16,245 nt of DNA from a candidate division GN15 bacterium (GTDB lineage: Bacteria > Zixibacteria > MSB-5A5 > GN15 > FEB-12), in assembly GCA_014729205.1 (NCBI GenBank), contig WJKG01000350.1:1-16245 (forward strand), written 5' to 3'. The notes under the pieces were generated by a model. The model was not told the DNA's origin. It searched no databases and saw only the letters and a program-made list of their open reading frames with translations. A program made the position numbers and the translations under genes. Shown here one piece after another: positions 7,170 through 14,409 of the stretch (the first letter of the stretch is position 1; each line of letters begins with the position of its first letter).

Positions 7170-8046
7170 GCTACTTATTACCGGAGCGACAGGACAACTG
7201 GGTACCGAGCTGGTGGCGGCGCTGGAGAGATCCGGCCGGCAGGTCGTCGGGCTGGACCTGCCAGAATTTGATTTGACAAAACCCGACGCCGCACAGGCGT
7301 TGATCAAGAGTCATGAGCCCCGCATTGTCCTGCATGCGGCCGGTTACACGCATGTCGACAAGGCCGAGTCGGAATCGGAGCTGGTTCATCGGGTGAATAT
7401 GGAGGGGACAAGGGCGGTGGCTCAGGCATGTCACGACATTGGGGCGAGAATGATCTACTACTCCACCGATTATGTCTTCGACGGCACTAAGGGCACTGCT
7501 TATACCGAGGATGACAAGCCCAACCCGCTCGGTGTCTACGGTCGGTCGAAACTCGGCGGGGAGGAGGCCATAGGCGAAGCGCTCGAGGATCACCTTATCA
7601 TCCGCACTGCATGGCTATATGGACCTCGCGGCAAGAACTTCGTCAGGGCAATGCTCCGCCTGGCCCAGCAACAGGTGAATGCGCATGCCCAGGGGTTGCT
7701 GGTCGAGCCGATCAAGGTCGTTGATGACCAGCTGGGAAATCCCACATCAACTACGGACCTGGTGCGTCAGACACTCCGCGTCATGGAAGAGCCCATAACG
7801 GGGATCGTACACGCTACCTGCCATGGTGAGACGACCTGGTATGAATGGGCATGTCGGATGTTCGACAAACAGAATCTGGCGGTGCTGGTTCGCCCGTGCA
7901 CGACCGAGCAGTTTGGTCGCCCGGCACCGCGTCCGAAGTGTTCGTCGCTCGATAACGCGCGCCTCCTGAGTGAGGGACTGGACGTGATGCGCAACTGGGA
8001 TGTGGCCCTGGATAACTTCCTCACCGGTCGCCATCAGGCGGACTAG
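7159..8046 (+). CDS. rfbD: dTDP-4-dehydrorhamnose reductase
   Basis: A 295-residue short-chain dehydrogenase of the RmlD type, usual length. It reduces dTDP-4-keto-L-rhamnose to dTDP-L-rhamnose with NAD(P)H, the last step of the pathway. The Rossmann fold starts with GATGQLG (9-15). The catalytic triad is T103 (in STDYVFDG), Y127 and K131 (YGRSK). The RTAWLYGPRGKNFV segment and the C-terminal RPKCSSLDN segment (RP..S.L) are typical of RmlD. The start is GTG 7159, inside the last codons of rfbA (11-base overlap), with only a weak ribosome site, so translation probably depends on coupling. The flippase gene follows seven bases after the TAG stop. Confidence 0.94.
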   Translation: MTSKLLITGATGQLGTELVAALERSGRQVVGLDLPEFDLTKPDAAQALIKSHEPRIVLHAAGYTHVDKAESESELVHRVNMEGTRAVAQACHDIGARMIYYSTDYVFDGTKGTAYTEDDKPNPLGVYGRSKLGGEEAIGEALEDHLIIRTAWLYGPRGKNFVRAMLRLAQQQVNAHAQGLLVEPIKVVDDQLGNPTSTTDLVRQTLRVMEEPITGIVHATCHGETTWYEWACRMFDKQNLAVLVRPCTTEQFGRPAPRPKCSSLDNARLLSEGLDVMRNWDVALDNFLTGRHQAD

Positions 8047-8053
8047 TCCGGCC

Positions 8054-9286
8054 ATGTGGCGCACCAGCACGTACAACGTCACACTTCGCGGGCTCACCCA
8101 GGTATCCAAATTCGTCCTGCTGATCTTTCTGGCGCGTTACTTCGATGTGGCTGATGTGGGCATTTGGGGGCTTATCAACATCACCATCGCGATCGGGCTT
8201 TACCTGTTAAGTTCGGACTTCTACATCTTCAATTCGCGGGAGATTCTCGCTTCGTCTCCGGAGCGTCAGGTGCTGCTGATTCGCAACCAGGCCGTGTACC
8301 ACCTTATTGCCTATGCAGTCGTTATGCCGGGACTGCTACTGGTGTTCATTGGGGATCTTATACCGTGGCAGTATGCTGGCTGGTTCTACCTGCTGCTCTT
8401 GGTGGAGCATACATCTCACGAGTCTGTCCAGTTGCTGGTGACGCTGTCTCGGCCGACTATCGCCAATGTGATCATATTCATTCGCAGCGGCATGTGGGCC
8501 TGGGTGGCTATCGCGACCGCCTGGAGCTTGCCCGATTTGCGCCAGCTGCCTTTCATCTGGACCTGCTGGGCGGCGGGTGGTGCGGCAAGTCTGGTGCTTG
8601 CTTTCGCTCAACTGCGCAGGCTGCCCTGGTCGACACTAAGGGGAGAGCCGATCGATTTCACGTGGATACGGACCGGCATGAAAACCGCCCTGCCGTTCTT
8701 GGTGGCCACGCTGTCGTTTCAGCTACTGAACAATGCGGATCGCTATTTTCTCCAGCACTTCCGCGGCGAGGAAGCAGTGGGAGTGTATACCTTCTTTGCC
8801 GGGATAGCCAATGTCATCCACGTGATCGTGTTTACGGGGGTGTGTCAGATACTGTTTCCCAGGCTGATCAGCAGTTACCAGGGCGGGCAATTCGACACGT
8901 ACCGACACAACCGTCGATTGCTCACCCGTGGTATCGTTGGTCTGGGGGTGCTTCTGGGCATTCTGGCACTGGTGTTGATCCAACCAGTATTGGATTTCCT
9001 GAACCGGCCGGTGTATACCTCGGAGGTCGATGTCTTCAGGATCATGGTGGGATCGGTGGTAGCACTCTGCTTATCGTATATTCCTCACTATGCACTGTTC
9101 GTACGCAGACATGACCGTCCCATTATCATCGCAGGTATACTGGCTCTGTTCGTGGCCGTGGTAATGAATACGTTGCTGGTCCCCCGGATGGGCATTCCGG
9201 GCGCTGCGTGGGCTACCTTTACGGCCATGGGCTTTCTGCTGGTAACCAAGTCTGTGGCAGCAGTGTACTATGCTCGATCGGATTAG
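8054..9286 (+). CDS. Wzx-like polysaccharide/oligosaccharide flippase
   Basis: A 410-residue polytopic membrane protein with about 12 hydrophobic segments. It begins with the YNVTLRGLTQVSKFVLLIFLARYF-type N-terminus of the MOP (multidrug/oligosaccharidyl-lipid/polysaccharide) exporter superfamily and has the charged LLNNADRYFLQHFRGEEAVGVY stretch mid-protein, typical of O-antigen flippases. Members translocate undecaprenyl-linked glycans to the periplasmic face. It follows rfbD by seven bases, so it is probably co-transcribed and may move a rhamnose-containing glycan (inference from context). I chose ATG 8054 as the start. The in-frame ATG at 8000 lies inside rfbD and adds no family-like sequence. 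No glycosyltransferase or polymerase gene is adjacent. I give no wzx symbol because the sequence alone does not settle the substrate. Confidence 0.82.
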   Translation: MWRTSTYNVTLRGLTQVSKFVLLIFLARYFDVADVGIWGLINITIAIGLYLLSSDFYIFNSREILASSPERQVLLIRNQAVYHLIAYAVVMPGLLLVFIGDLIPWQYAGWFYLLLLVEHTSHESVQLLVTLSRPTIANVIIFIRSGMWAWVAIATAWSLPDLRQLPFIWTCWAAGGAASLVLAFAQLRRLPWSTLRGEPIDFTWIRTGMKTALPFLVATLSFQLLNNADRYFLQHFRGEEAVGVYTFFAGIANVIHVIVFTGVCQILFPRLISSYQGGQFDTYRHNRRLLTRGIVGLGVLLGILALVLIQPVLDFLNRPVYTSEVDVFRIMVGSVVALCLSYIPHYALFVRRHDRPIIIAGILALFVAVVMNTLLVPRMGIPGAAWATFTAMGFLLVTKSVAAVYYARSD

Positions 9287-9317
9287 TTGCCCGAATTCCC
9301 TTTGGAGTGATTTTCCG

Positions 9318-9346
9318 TTGCTTTTTGTAAGCGATTGCATTAATTA
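9318..9346 (+). promoter_or_regulatory. Putative promoter of tRNA-Tyr
   Basis: TTGCTT (9318-9323) and TAATTA (9341-9346) are separated by 17 bases, about 50 bases before the tRNA 5' end. The match is moderate. The rest of 9287-9395 shows no gene or clear terminator for the flippase operon. Confidence 0.3.
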
Positions 9347-9395
9347 GGGGGTCTAAACCGAGGCCTGTTTATGGCCGATGGTAACATAAGACTTC

Positions 9396-9480
9396 GGTGG
9401 GGTTCCCGAGCGGCCAAAGGGAACAGACTGTAAATCTGTCGGCGAAGCCTTCGGAGGTTCGAATCCTCCCCCCACCACCA
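9396..9480 (+). tRNA. tRNA-Tyr (anticodon GTA), long variable arm
   Basis: A class II tRNA folded by eye. The acceptor is GGTGGGG (9396-9402) with CCCCACC (9470-9476), the anticodon stem is ACAGA/TCTGT around CTGTAAA with anticodon GTA at 9430-9432, the long variable arm GGCGAAGCC sits at 9441-9449, and the T arm is GGAGG-TTCGAAT-CCTCC. Discriminator A9477 is followed by a genomically encoded CCA (9478-9480). The long variable arm is normal for bacterial tRNA-Tyr. Confidence 0.97.
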
Positions 9481-9485
9481 TTTCT

Positions 9486-9510
9486 CGCCCCCGACGGGGC
9501 GTTTTTCTTT
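9486..9510 (+). terminator. Rho-independent terminator after tRNA-Tyr
   Basis: CGCCCC (9486-9491) pairs perfectly with GGGGCG (9496-9501) around a CGAC loop, followed by TTTTTCTTT. It sits six bases after the tRNA CCA end. Confidence 0.88.
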
Positions 9511-9638
9511 GGCCAATTCTCATCAAGCCAACAACTACTCTTAGAAATCGCCGTACTGTTCAGAATATCGCGCACCGTGTCCTTTTTGGGCTTGGGCGTT
9601 CAGTGCGTACCCGCTATCTTGACGGACCAAAGAGCAAA

Positions 9639-11015
9639 ATGAGTAGCCTCGCACCACAGAGAATCCCCACCGACTACACCCAGGGGTCGGTGATCAGCGC
9701 CATTGTCAAGATGGGGCTACCCTCGATGTTTGGCTTTCTCAGTGAGAATATCTACCGTTTTGTCGACACCTTCTGGGTCTCGCGGCTGGAAAATGGCGAG
9801 GCTGCCGTTGCAGCGATCACCTTCTTTGGTACGATGCAGTGGATGATGTTCTCATTCAACTCGCTGGTCGGTCCCGGATCGGTAGCCGTGATCTCTCGCA
9901 GATACGGTGAGAAGGCATACGACCGAGCCGAGAAGGCTATCAAAGAGACTATCATTCTCAAGCTGTTCTTTGGTGCTGTGCTGGGCACGGCCGGTTACCT
10001 GTTTGTGCGGATGATACTCGGCCTGCTCGGAGCCGAAGGAGAGGCGCTCGAAATGGGTGTGACCTATGGGCAGACGATGCTCCTTGGATTGCCGGTAATG
10101 TTCGCCACTTATTCCATTTTCACTGGTATGCGGTCGGTGGCCAATCCGCAAATGGCCATGATGCTCATGGTGGGGTCCAATCTCCTCAACCTGGTTCTCG
10201 ACCCGCTGTTCATTTTTGGCTATGCGGGACTTCCCGCGCTTGGTATTCAGGGGGCGGCAGTGGCCTCGGTTACGAGCTTCCTGATCACGCTAAGTGTTGG
10301 TTTCGTGTTGTTCTACGGACGTCGCACCAACGTACGGCTTACTCTAAGCGGAGAGGCCCCAATCTCGCTGCAATCGATGCTGAAGATCGTCAAGATCGGC
10401 GTGCCGGCCTGGCTGGGAGAGCTGTCCTTCTCAGGATCTCGGCTGGTGATCACGCCCATGATAGCCGCCTTCGGTACCCCGGTCGTGGCTGCATACGGCG
10501 TGGGGAACCAAGTGACGCACTTTGGCATCATGGTCTTAGTGGGCATCGGGCTGGGGCTGTCGTCATTGATTGGGCATACAGTCGGAAGCGGGAAGATCGA
10601 CCGTGCCCGTACGGTGGGCAATACTGCCGTCTGGCTGGGGATAGGGATTATGGCGTTCTTCGGCATAGTTACATTCGCCTTTGCGCCGCAGATTATGCGT
10701 CTGTTCTTCCAGGATGCTGAAACGGTAACGTACGGTGTGCACATGCTTCGTATCCTGGCCCTCGGTTTTCCATTCCTGGGAGGCTTTCTAATGATGGAGG
10801 AAATCCACATGGGAGTGGGGCTGAATACTCCGACCATGATAATGGCCATTATCCACGGCTGGATACTGCAGGCGCTGCCAATGTACATTCTCACGCAGGT
10901 GATGGGATTCAACCAGGATGCCATCTGGTGGGCAGCATCGGGCTCCCTCTTCCTGGGCTGCGTGATTTTCTATCAGTACTATCGTCGCGGACGCTGGCTC
11001 ACGCACCAGGTATGA
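9639..11015 (+). CDS. MATE-family multidrug/toxin efflux transporter
   Basis: A 458-residue inner-membrane protein with about 12 predicted helices in two similar halves, the normal MATE size. Recognisable segments are the N-terminal GSVISAIVKMGLPSMFG followed by FVDTFWVSRL in TM1, the GPGSVAVISRRYGE loop after TM2 (MATE G..A..S..G pattern), the LNLVLDPLFIFG.AGLPALGIQGAA stretch (TM6 region) and the second-half VGIGLGLSSLIGHTVGSG motif. Members expel cationic compounds by Na+ or H+ antiport; coupling ion and substrates cannot be read here. I chose ATG 9639, preceded by AAAGAG. The in-frame GTG at 9603 would add only a non-family leader. It stands alone between the tRNA-Tyr terminator and a weak hairpin at 11021. 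Confidence 0.9.
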   Translation: MSSLAPQRIPTDYTQGSVISAIVKMGLPSMFGFLSENIYRFVDTFWVSRLENGEAAVAAITFFGTMQWMMFSFNSLVGPGSVAVISRRYGEKAYDRAEKAIKETIILKLFFGAVLGTAGYLFVRMILGLLGAEGEALEMGVTYGQTMLLGLPVMFATYSIFTGMRSVANPQMAMMLMVGSNLLNLVLDPLFIFGYAGLPALGIQGAAVASVTSFLITLSVGFVLFYGRRTNVRLTLSGEAPISLQSMLKIVKIGVPAWLGELSFSGSRLVITPMIAAFGTPVVAAYGVGNQVTHFGIMVLVGIGLGLSSLIGHTVGSGKIDRARTVGNTAVWLGIGIMAFFGIVTFAFAPQIMRLFFQDAETVTYGVHMLRILALGFPFLGGFLMMEEIHMGVGLNTPTMIMAIIHGWILQALPMYILTQVMGFNQDAIWWAASGSLFLGCVIFYQYYRRGRWLTHQV

Positions 11016-11020
11016 TAGAC

Positions 11021-11035
11021 CAGCCGGAACGGCTG
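11021..11035 (+). terminator. Weak hairpin terminator candidate after the MATE gene
   Basis: CAGCCG (11021-11026) and CGGCTG (11030-11035) form a perfect six-pair stem with a GAA loop, five bases after the stop. The following bases are only moderately T-rich, so termination efficiency is doubtful. Confidence 0.4.
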
Positions 11036-11075
11036 CATCCATCTTACATTCATGGTCCAATGCAGGCCATTTTGA

Positions 11076-11103
11076 TTGACATTCAACGCTTAAGAGCTAA
11101 ATT
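11076..11103 (+). promoter_or_regulatory. Putative promoter of the secreted peptidase gene
   Basis: A perfect TTGACA (11076-11081) and TAAATT (11098-11103) are separated by 16 bases. The predicted start is near 11110, giving a leader of about 144 bases. Confidence 0.5.
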
Positions 11104-11108
11104 AAGTA

Positions 11109-11126
11109 GTGGATGGTTGCATCCAC
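11109..11126 (+). repeat. Perfect inverted repeat at the 5' end of the peptidase leader
   Basis: GTGGATG (11109-11115) and CATCCAC (11120-11126) form a seven-pair stem with a four-base loop. It begins almost exactly at the start point predicted from the promoter just upstream, so it may be a 5' stabilising hairpin or an operator. This is inference from position only. Confidence 0.5.
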
Positions 11127-11241
11127 CAAAGAAAGAGTTCAATCAGTTCTGGTCTAACGTCGAAAGCCTGTCCAAGGGTGTTGACTGTCGCTGCACATAT
11201 CCCAAAAATGACGTCTCCGCTCCACGGGTCTTTCTATCAAC

Positions 11242-11247
11242 GAGGTG
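11242..11247 (+). promoter_or_regulatory. Shine-Dalgarno site fixing the peptidase start
   Basis: GAGGTG lies six bases before ATG 11254. The in-frame GTG at 11245 falls inside this site, so ATG 11254 is preferred. The signal peptide also begins there. Confidence 0.7.
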
Positions 11248-11253
11248 TCCACA

Positions 11254-13815
11254 ATGCGTAATCTCCCCCTGCTGACACTTGCTCTGTTACTGATCCTTGC
11301 CGGTTCGGTGAATGCCACTGACCTGTATCAAATCGAAGTCCGAACCGAGGCCGATGCTCGGCTGGCAAGACAGTTGTCGATCGATCCGTTCCTGAAGATA
11401 ACAGACGGCTATCTGGTTCTGGTTCAACCCGATGCTGTCGATGCACTGCAGAAGTCTGGTTTGACTGCTCGATTCGTGGCATCTGATGTCGATCGTCGGA
11501 CAACAGCTCTGGATATCTCTCTCGATGGTTCCGGGGCACAGCAGTTTCCGGTGATCTTCGAGCAGGGGCAAACTCGACTGCTGAGGGTTACCCCGCAAGA
11601 CCTCGAAAGACCCCAGGCCCGCCTGGCGCCAATTCTGACGTATAATCTCGAGATTCGCTACGACCGTCCCCCGATGTTGGATCTATCCAAGGCACCATCA
11701 GCGGCCGATCTTGATTCGCTGGTTAATCTGGTGAGTTTGGATTCTCTGGAGGACATGGTCCTTACGCTGCAGTCATTCCCGCCACGGGTGACCGGCTCTA
11801 CGGGGGATTCACTCGGTCGCGACTATGTGATGGGCAAGCTGCAGGACTATGGCTATGATTCCGTTGTCCACGACAGCTTTGTCTACAGTGGCGACCAGGT
11901 GCAGAACGTGGTAGCGTATAAGATCGGCACCGACTACCCCGATCATCACATTGTTGTCGGGGCGCATCGCGATGCCGTGAGCGGTTCACCCGGAGCCGAT
12001 GATAACGGCTCAGGTACGGCAGGGGTGCTGGAGATTGCGCGGGTGCTCAAAGACATCGACACCAAGATGACCTATGTGTTCGTCCTTTTTACCGGCGAGG
12101 AGCAGGGGTTACACGGTTCATGGCACTACGCCGATGAAGCTGCGGCTCGCGGCGATAGTATTGTCATGATGCTGAATCTGGATATGATCGGGTATGAGGG
12201 GAATGTGGATGATGTCAAAGTGTATCACGGAGACGATCTTACCTGGCCGAACCTGTGGGTCGACCTTGCCGATTCACTGACCGGGGTAGGCCTCAACGGT
12301 GTCCTGAGCGGCACCATCCCGTATTCCGATCATTACCCATTCCAGCAAAACGGGTACGATGTCGTCTTCCTGATCGAGTACAATTTCTCATCCGTGTATC
12401 ATACGTATCAGGATTCTGCGTCATATATGGATTTCACCTATCATCGCCGCATCGTGCAGGCATCGTTGGCCACGGCCTATCAGGTCAGCGAGGTCTACGT
12501 ACCTACACCGGGGCTGTACTTCAGCTATCCAACAGGGCAGCCTGAGTACATCGAGCCGAGTCAAGCCTCGGTGCTCGACGTTCAGATAGAGCCGGCAACC
12601 GGAGGGAGCATTGTTCCGGGAAGTGAGGAGGTTCACTATCGAACCGAGCTCAATCCAACCTGGAATACGGTTCCTTTGACGGATCTGGGCGGTGGTATGT
12701 ACCAGGCGACGATGCCGGTGTTCGGTTGTGATGACGCATATGTGGAGTACTACGTATCGGCCGACGAAACGACCGGTGGTACTATGTACGACACTGACCC
12801 TTCGGACCCAAACCGGGCACCGATCGCTACCAGCTTATACATGGCCTTTGAGGATGATTTTGAGACCGACAATGGTTGGATATTCGAGCCCGATTGGGAA
12901 CGCGGTATTCCGACCGGTGGCGGTGGCCAATACGGCGGCCCCGATCCGGTAGGGGGAGTTGAAGGTGATAATGTCGCCGGATACAACCTCCAGGGCGACT
13001 ACTCCGGTGGAATAAGCCAGCGTCACCTTAGCAGCCCTCCCATTGACTGTAGTAACATGGGTGGTGTGAAGCTCAAATTCTGGCGCTGGCTGGGAGTGGA
13101 GCAGCCGCAGTACGACCACGCGTATATCATGATAAGCAATAACGGCATCAGCTGGGACACGATCTGGCAAAACACCAGCGAAGTGACTGACTACGAATGG
13201 ACGGAGATCGAGTACGATATCTCGCAGTGGGCAGATTTCCAGGACACCGTGTACCTGAGATGGACAATGGGGTCCACCGATGCCATCTGGAACTTCTGCG
13301 GGTGGAACATCGATCATGTCCGCGTGATTGGTTACGAATGTGATCTCGGGACTGATACTGACGGTGACGGTATTGTCAATGCCGACGACAACTGTCCTAC
13401 CGTGCAAAACCCGGATCAGGTCGATACCGATTCTGACAACGTGGGGGATGCATGTGACAATTGCCTGGCCGTGGCCAACCCTGACCAGCTTAACGATGAT
13501 ACCGATTCACTCGGTAACGCTTGCGACAATTGTGCGGATGTGAACAATCCCGATCAAGTTGATACCGATGGTGATGGAGTGGGCGACGCGTGTTGCTGTC
13601 AGGGGTATGCGGGTAATGTTGACGGCGACGCTCAGGACAGCATGAATATCCAGGACCTGACCTATTTGGTTGCCTATGTTTTCTCGAATGGCCCGGTTCC
13701 GCCCTGTCCGAACGAGGGTGATCTCAATGGCGATGGGGCAATCAATATCCAGGATGTAACCAAGGCGGTGGATGTGCTGTTCGCCAGTGGCTCGTCGCCG
13801 GCGCTCTGTCCGTAA
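11254..13815 (+). CDS. Secreted M28-family zinc metallopeptidase with TSP3 repeats and dockerin-like C-terminus
   Basis: An 853-residue exported protein. The signal peptide runs about 1-21 (hydrophobic core ending SVNA). An N-terminal beta-type domain or propeptide (22-160) precedes an M28 peptidase domain (about 163-410) with every expected di-zinc residue: H238 and D240 (GAHRDA), D250 (ADDNGSG), E282-E283 (TGEEQG), D310 (LNLDMIG) and H383 (YHTYQDS). Then come a beta-sandwich-like region (about 415-525), a MAM/jelly-roll-like domain (about 530-695), three calcium-binding thrombospondin type 3 repeats (about 700-783, DNC..V.NPDQ..TD pattern) and a dockerin-like pair of loops, NVDGD (from 788) and DLNGDG, each followed by NIQD. 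The protein probably acts outside the cell as an aminopeptidase-type enzyme, with the C-terminus for Ca-stabilised display or attachment (inference). It is monocistronic with its own promoter and terminator. The substrate is unknown. Confidence 0.93.
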   Translation: MRNLPLLTLALLLILAGSVNATDLYQIEVRTEADARLARQLSIDPFLKITDGYLVLVQPDAVDALQKSGLTARFVASDVDRRTTALDISLDGSGAQQFPVIFEQGQTRLLRVTPQDLERPQARLAPILTYNLEIRYDRPPMLDLSKAPSAADLDSLVNLVSLDSLEDMVLTLQSFPPRVTGSTGDSLGRDYVMGKLQDYGYDSVVHDSFVYSGDQVQNVVAYKIGTDYPDHHIVVGAHRDAVSGSPGADDNGSGTAGVLEIARVLKDIDTKMTYVFVLFTGEEQGLHGSWHYADEAAARGDSIVMMLNLDMIGYEGNVDDVKVYHGDDLTWPNLWVDLADSLTGVGLNGVLSGTIPYSDHYPFQQNGYDVVFLIEYNFSSVYHTYQDSASYMDFTYHRRIVQASLATAYQVSEVYVPTPGLYFSYPTGQPEYIEPSQASVLDVQIEPATGGSIVPGSEEVHYRTELNPTWNTVPLTDLGGGMYQATMPVFGCDDAYVEYYVSADETTGGTMYDTDPSDPNRAPIATSLYMAFEDDFETDNGWIFEPDWERGIPTGGGGQYGGPDPVGGVEGDNVAGYNLQGDYSGGISQRHLSSPPIDCSNMGGVKLKFWRWLGVEQPQYDHAYIMISNNGISWDTIWQNTSEVTDYEWTEIEYDISQWADFQDTVYLRWTMGSTDAIWNFCGWNIDHVRVIGYECDLGTDTDGDGIVNADDNCPTVQNPDQVDTDSDNVGDACDNCLAVANPDQLNDDTDSLGNACDNCADVNNPDQVDTDGDGVGDACCCQGYAGNVDGDAQDSMNIQDLTYLVAYVFSNGPVPPCPNEGDLNGDGAINIQDVTKAVDVLFASGSSPALCP

Positions 13816-13841
13816 GAAGACAACTCAGACAGTATAGACAG

Positions 13842-13870
13842 AAGGCAGGCCATCCTGGCCTGCCTTTCTC
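13842..13870. terminator. Strong bidirectional terminator between convergent genes
   Basis: AAGGCAGGCCA (13842-13852) pairs with TGGCCTGCCTT (13856-13866) around a three-base loop. TTTCTC follows on the plus strand, and A residues flank it for the opposite direction. It can end both the peptidase gene and the convergent minus-strand gene that stops at 13902. Confidence 0.8.
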
Positions 13871-13901
13871 ATTCGTACCTATACTTGTGAGCATCCGGTC
13901 G

Positions 13902-14300
13902 TCAGTGGTCGCTTTCGTCGATATCCACTAAACGTCCCTTCTTCCAGTCATCACCGAACATGGCGCTACCTATGGTATCCGCCTCAACCACAAACTCGGT
14001 GGGCACGTGTACGGTATAGCCACCTCCAATGGGTCGGAACGACGACGGTCCCATCTGCCCGGTAACCCCGAAGTGTCCTGTGCCGGAATGGACTACTACC
14101 GGAATGTCTTTGTCTCTCAGACTGTCCTGAATCATCTCGGCATATTGGTGGGAGGTCAATCTGGCCAGTGCCACCCAGTTGTCATATTTGGTGACGAGTT
14201 CCTCAGCTTCTGGCAAACTCTCGACCAGAGCGACCTCGCAATCAGGGCAGGTTTTCTTGTCGGGATTATACTCGAACCGACACTGTGGACAGAACGGCAT
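13902..14300 (-). CDS. Zinc-ribbon protein with DUF2007 domain
   Basis: A 132-residue cytoplasmic protein. Residues 1-24 form a rubredoxin-like zinc ribbon with two pairs, C4-P-Q-C7 and C18-P-D-C21. The rest (about 40-115) matches the DUF2007 pattern ('putative signal transducing protein'): W.ALARL.S...AEMIQDSLRDKDIPVVV, followed by a strand-rich part ending in HVPTEFVVEAD. Function is unknown for the family, and the label signal transducing is itself only a prediction. The C-terminus is acidic. A strong ribosome site, AAAGGAG, lies six bases before ATG 14300. The exported hydrolase gene lies 109 bases upstream on the same strand with no clear terminator between, so the two may be co-transcribed. 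The gene is convergent with the peptidase gene. Confidence 0.8.
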   Translation of the reverse strand: MPFCPQCRFEYNPDKKTCPDCEVALVESLPEAEELVTKYDNWVALARLTSHQYAEMIQDSLRDKDIPVVVHSGTGHFGVTGQMGPSSFRPIGGGYTVHVPTEFVVEADTIGSAMFGDDWKKGRLVDIDESDH

Positions 14301-14409
14301 ACCTTACTCCTTTGTATGGGGAGGTTTGTCCCCTGTCTTTGCTACCTGTTCATTCTGCGCTGTTTACGCCCTTCAGGCAAGGATTATTCACCGCTGTTGA
14401 TCTGGAAGG

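Noticed and set aside
8164..9114. A 316-codon open frame overlapping the flippase on the same strand
   Set aside because: It is rich in Cys, Gly and Arg without hydrophobic periodicity or domains, and the overlapping frame gives a clear polytopic flippase.
9396..9480. tRNA-Tyr as an integration site for a mobile element
   Set aside because: I saw no direct repeat of the tRNA 3' end and no integrase or phage gene in the window.
9592..9620. Possible promoter for the MATE gene (TTGGGC, 17 bases, TATCTT)
   Set aside because: Only three and four matches to consensus; not strong enough to list as a feature.
10928..11275. 115-codon frame spanning the MATE end and the following spacer
   Set aside because: It begins inside the MATE gene in another frame, has no ribosome site or family resemblance, and runs through the putative promoter and leader of the peptidase gene.
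14301..14409. Terminator between the hydrolase and DUF2007 genes on the minus strand
   Set aside because: Only a four-pair CCTT/AAGG hairpin without a U tract is visible, so co-transcription remains possible.
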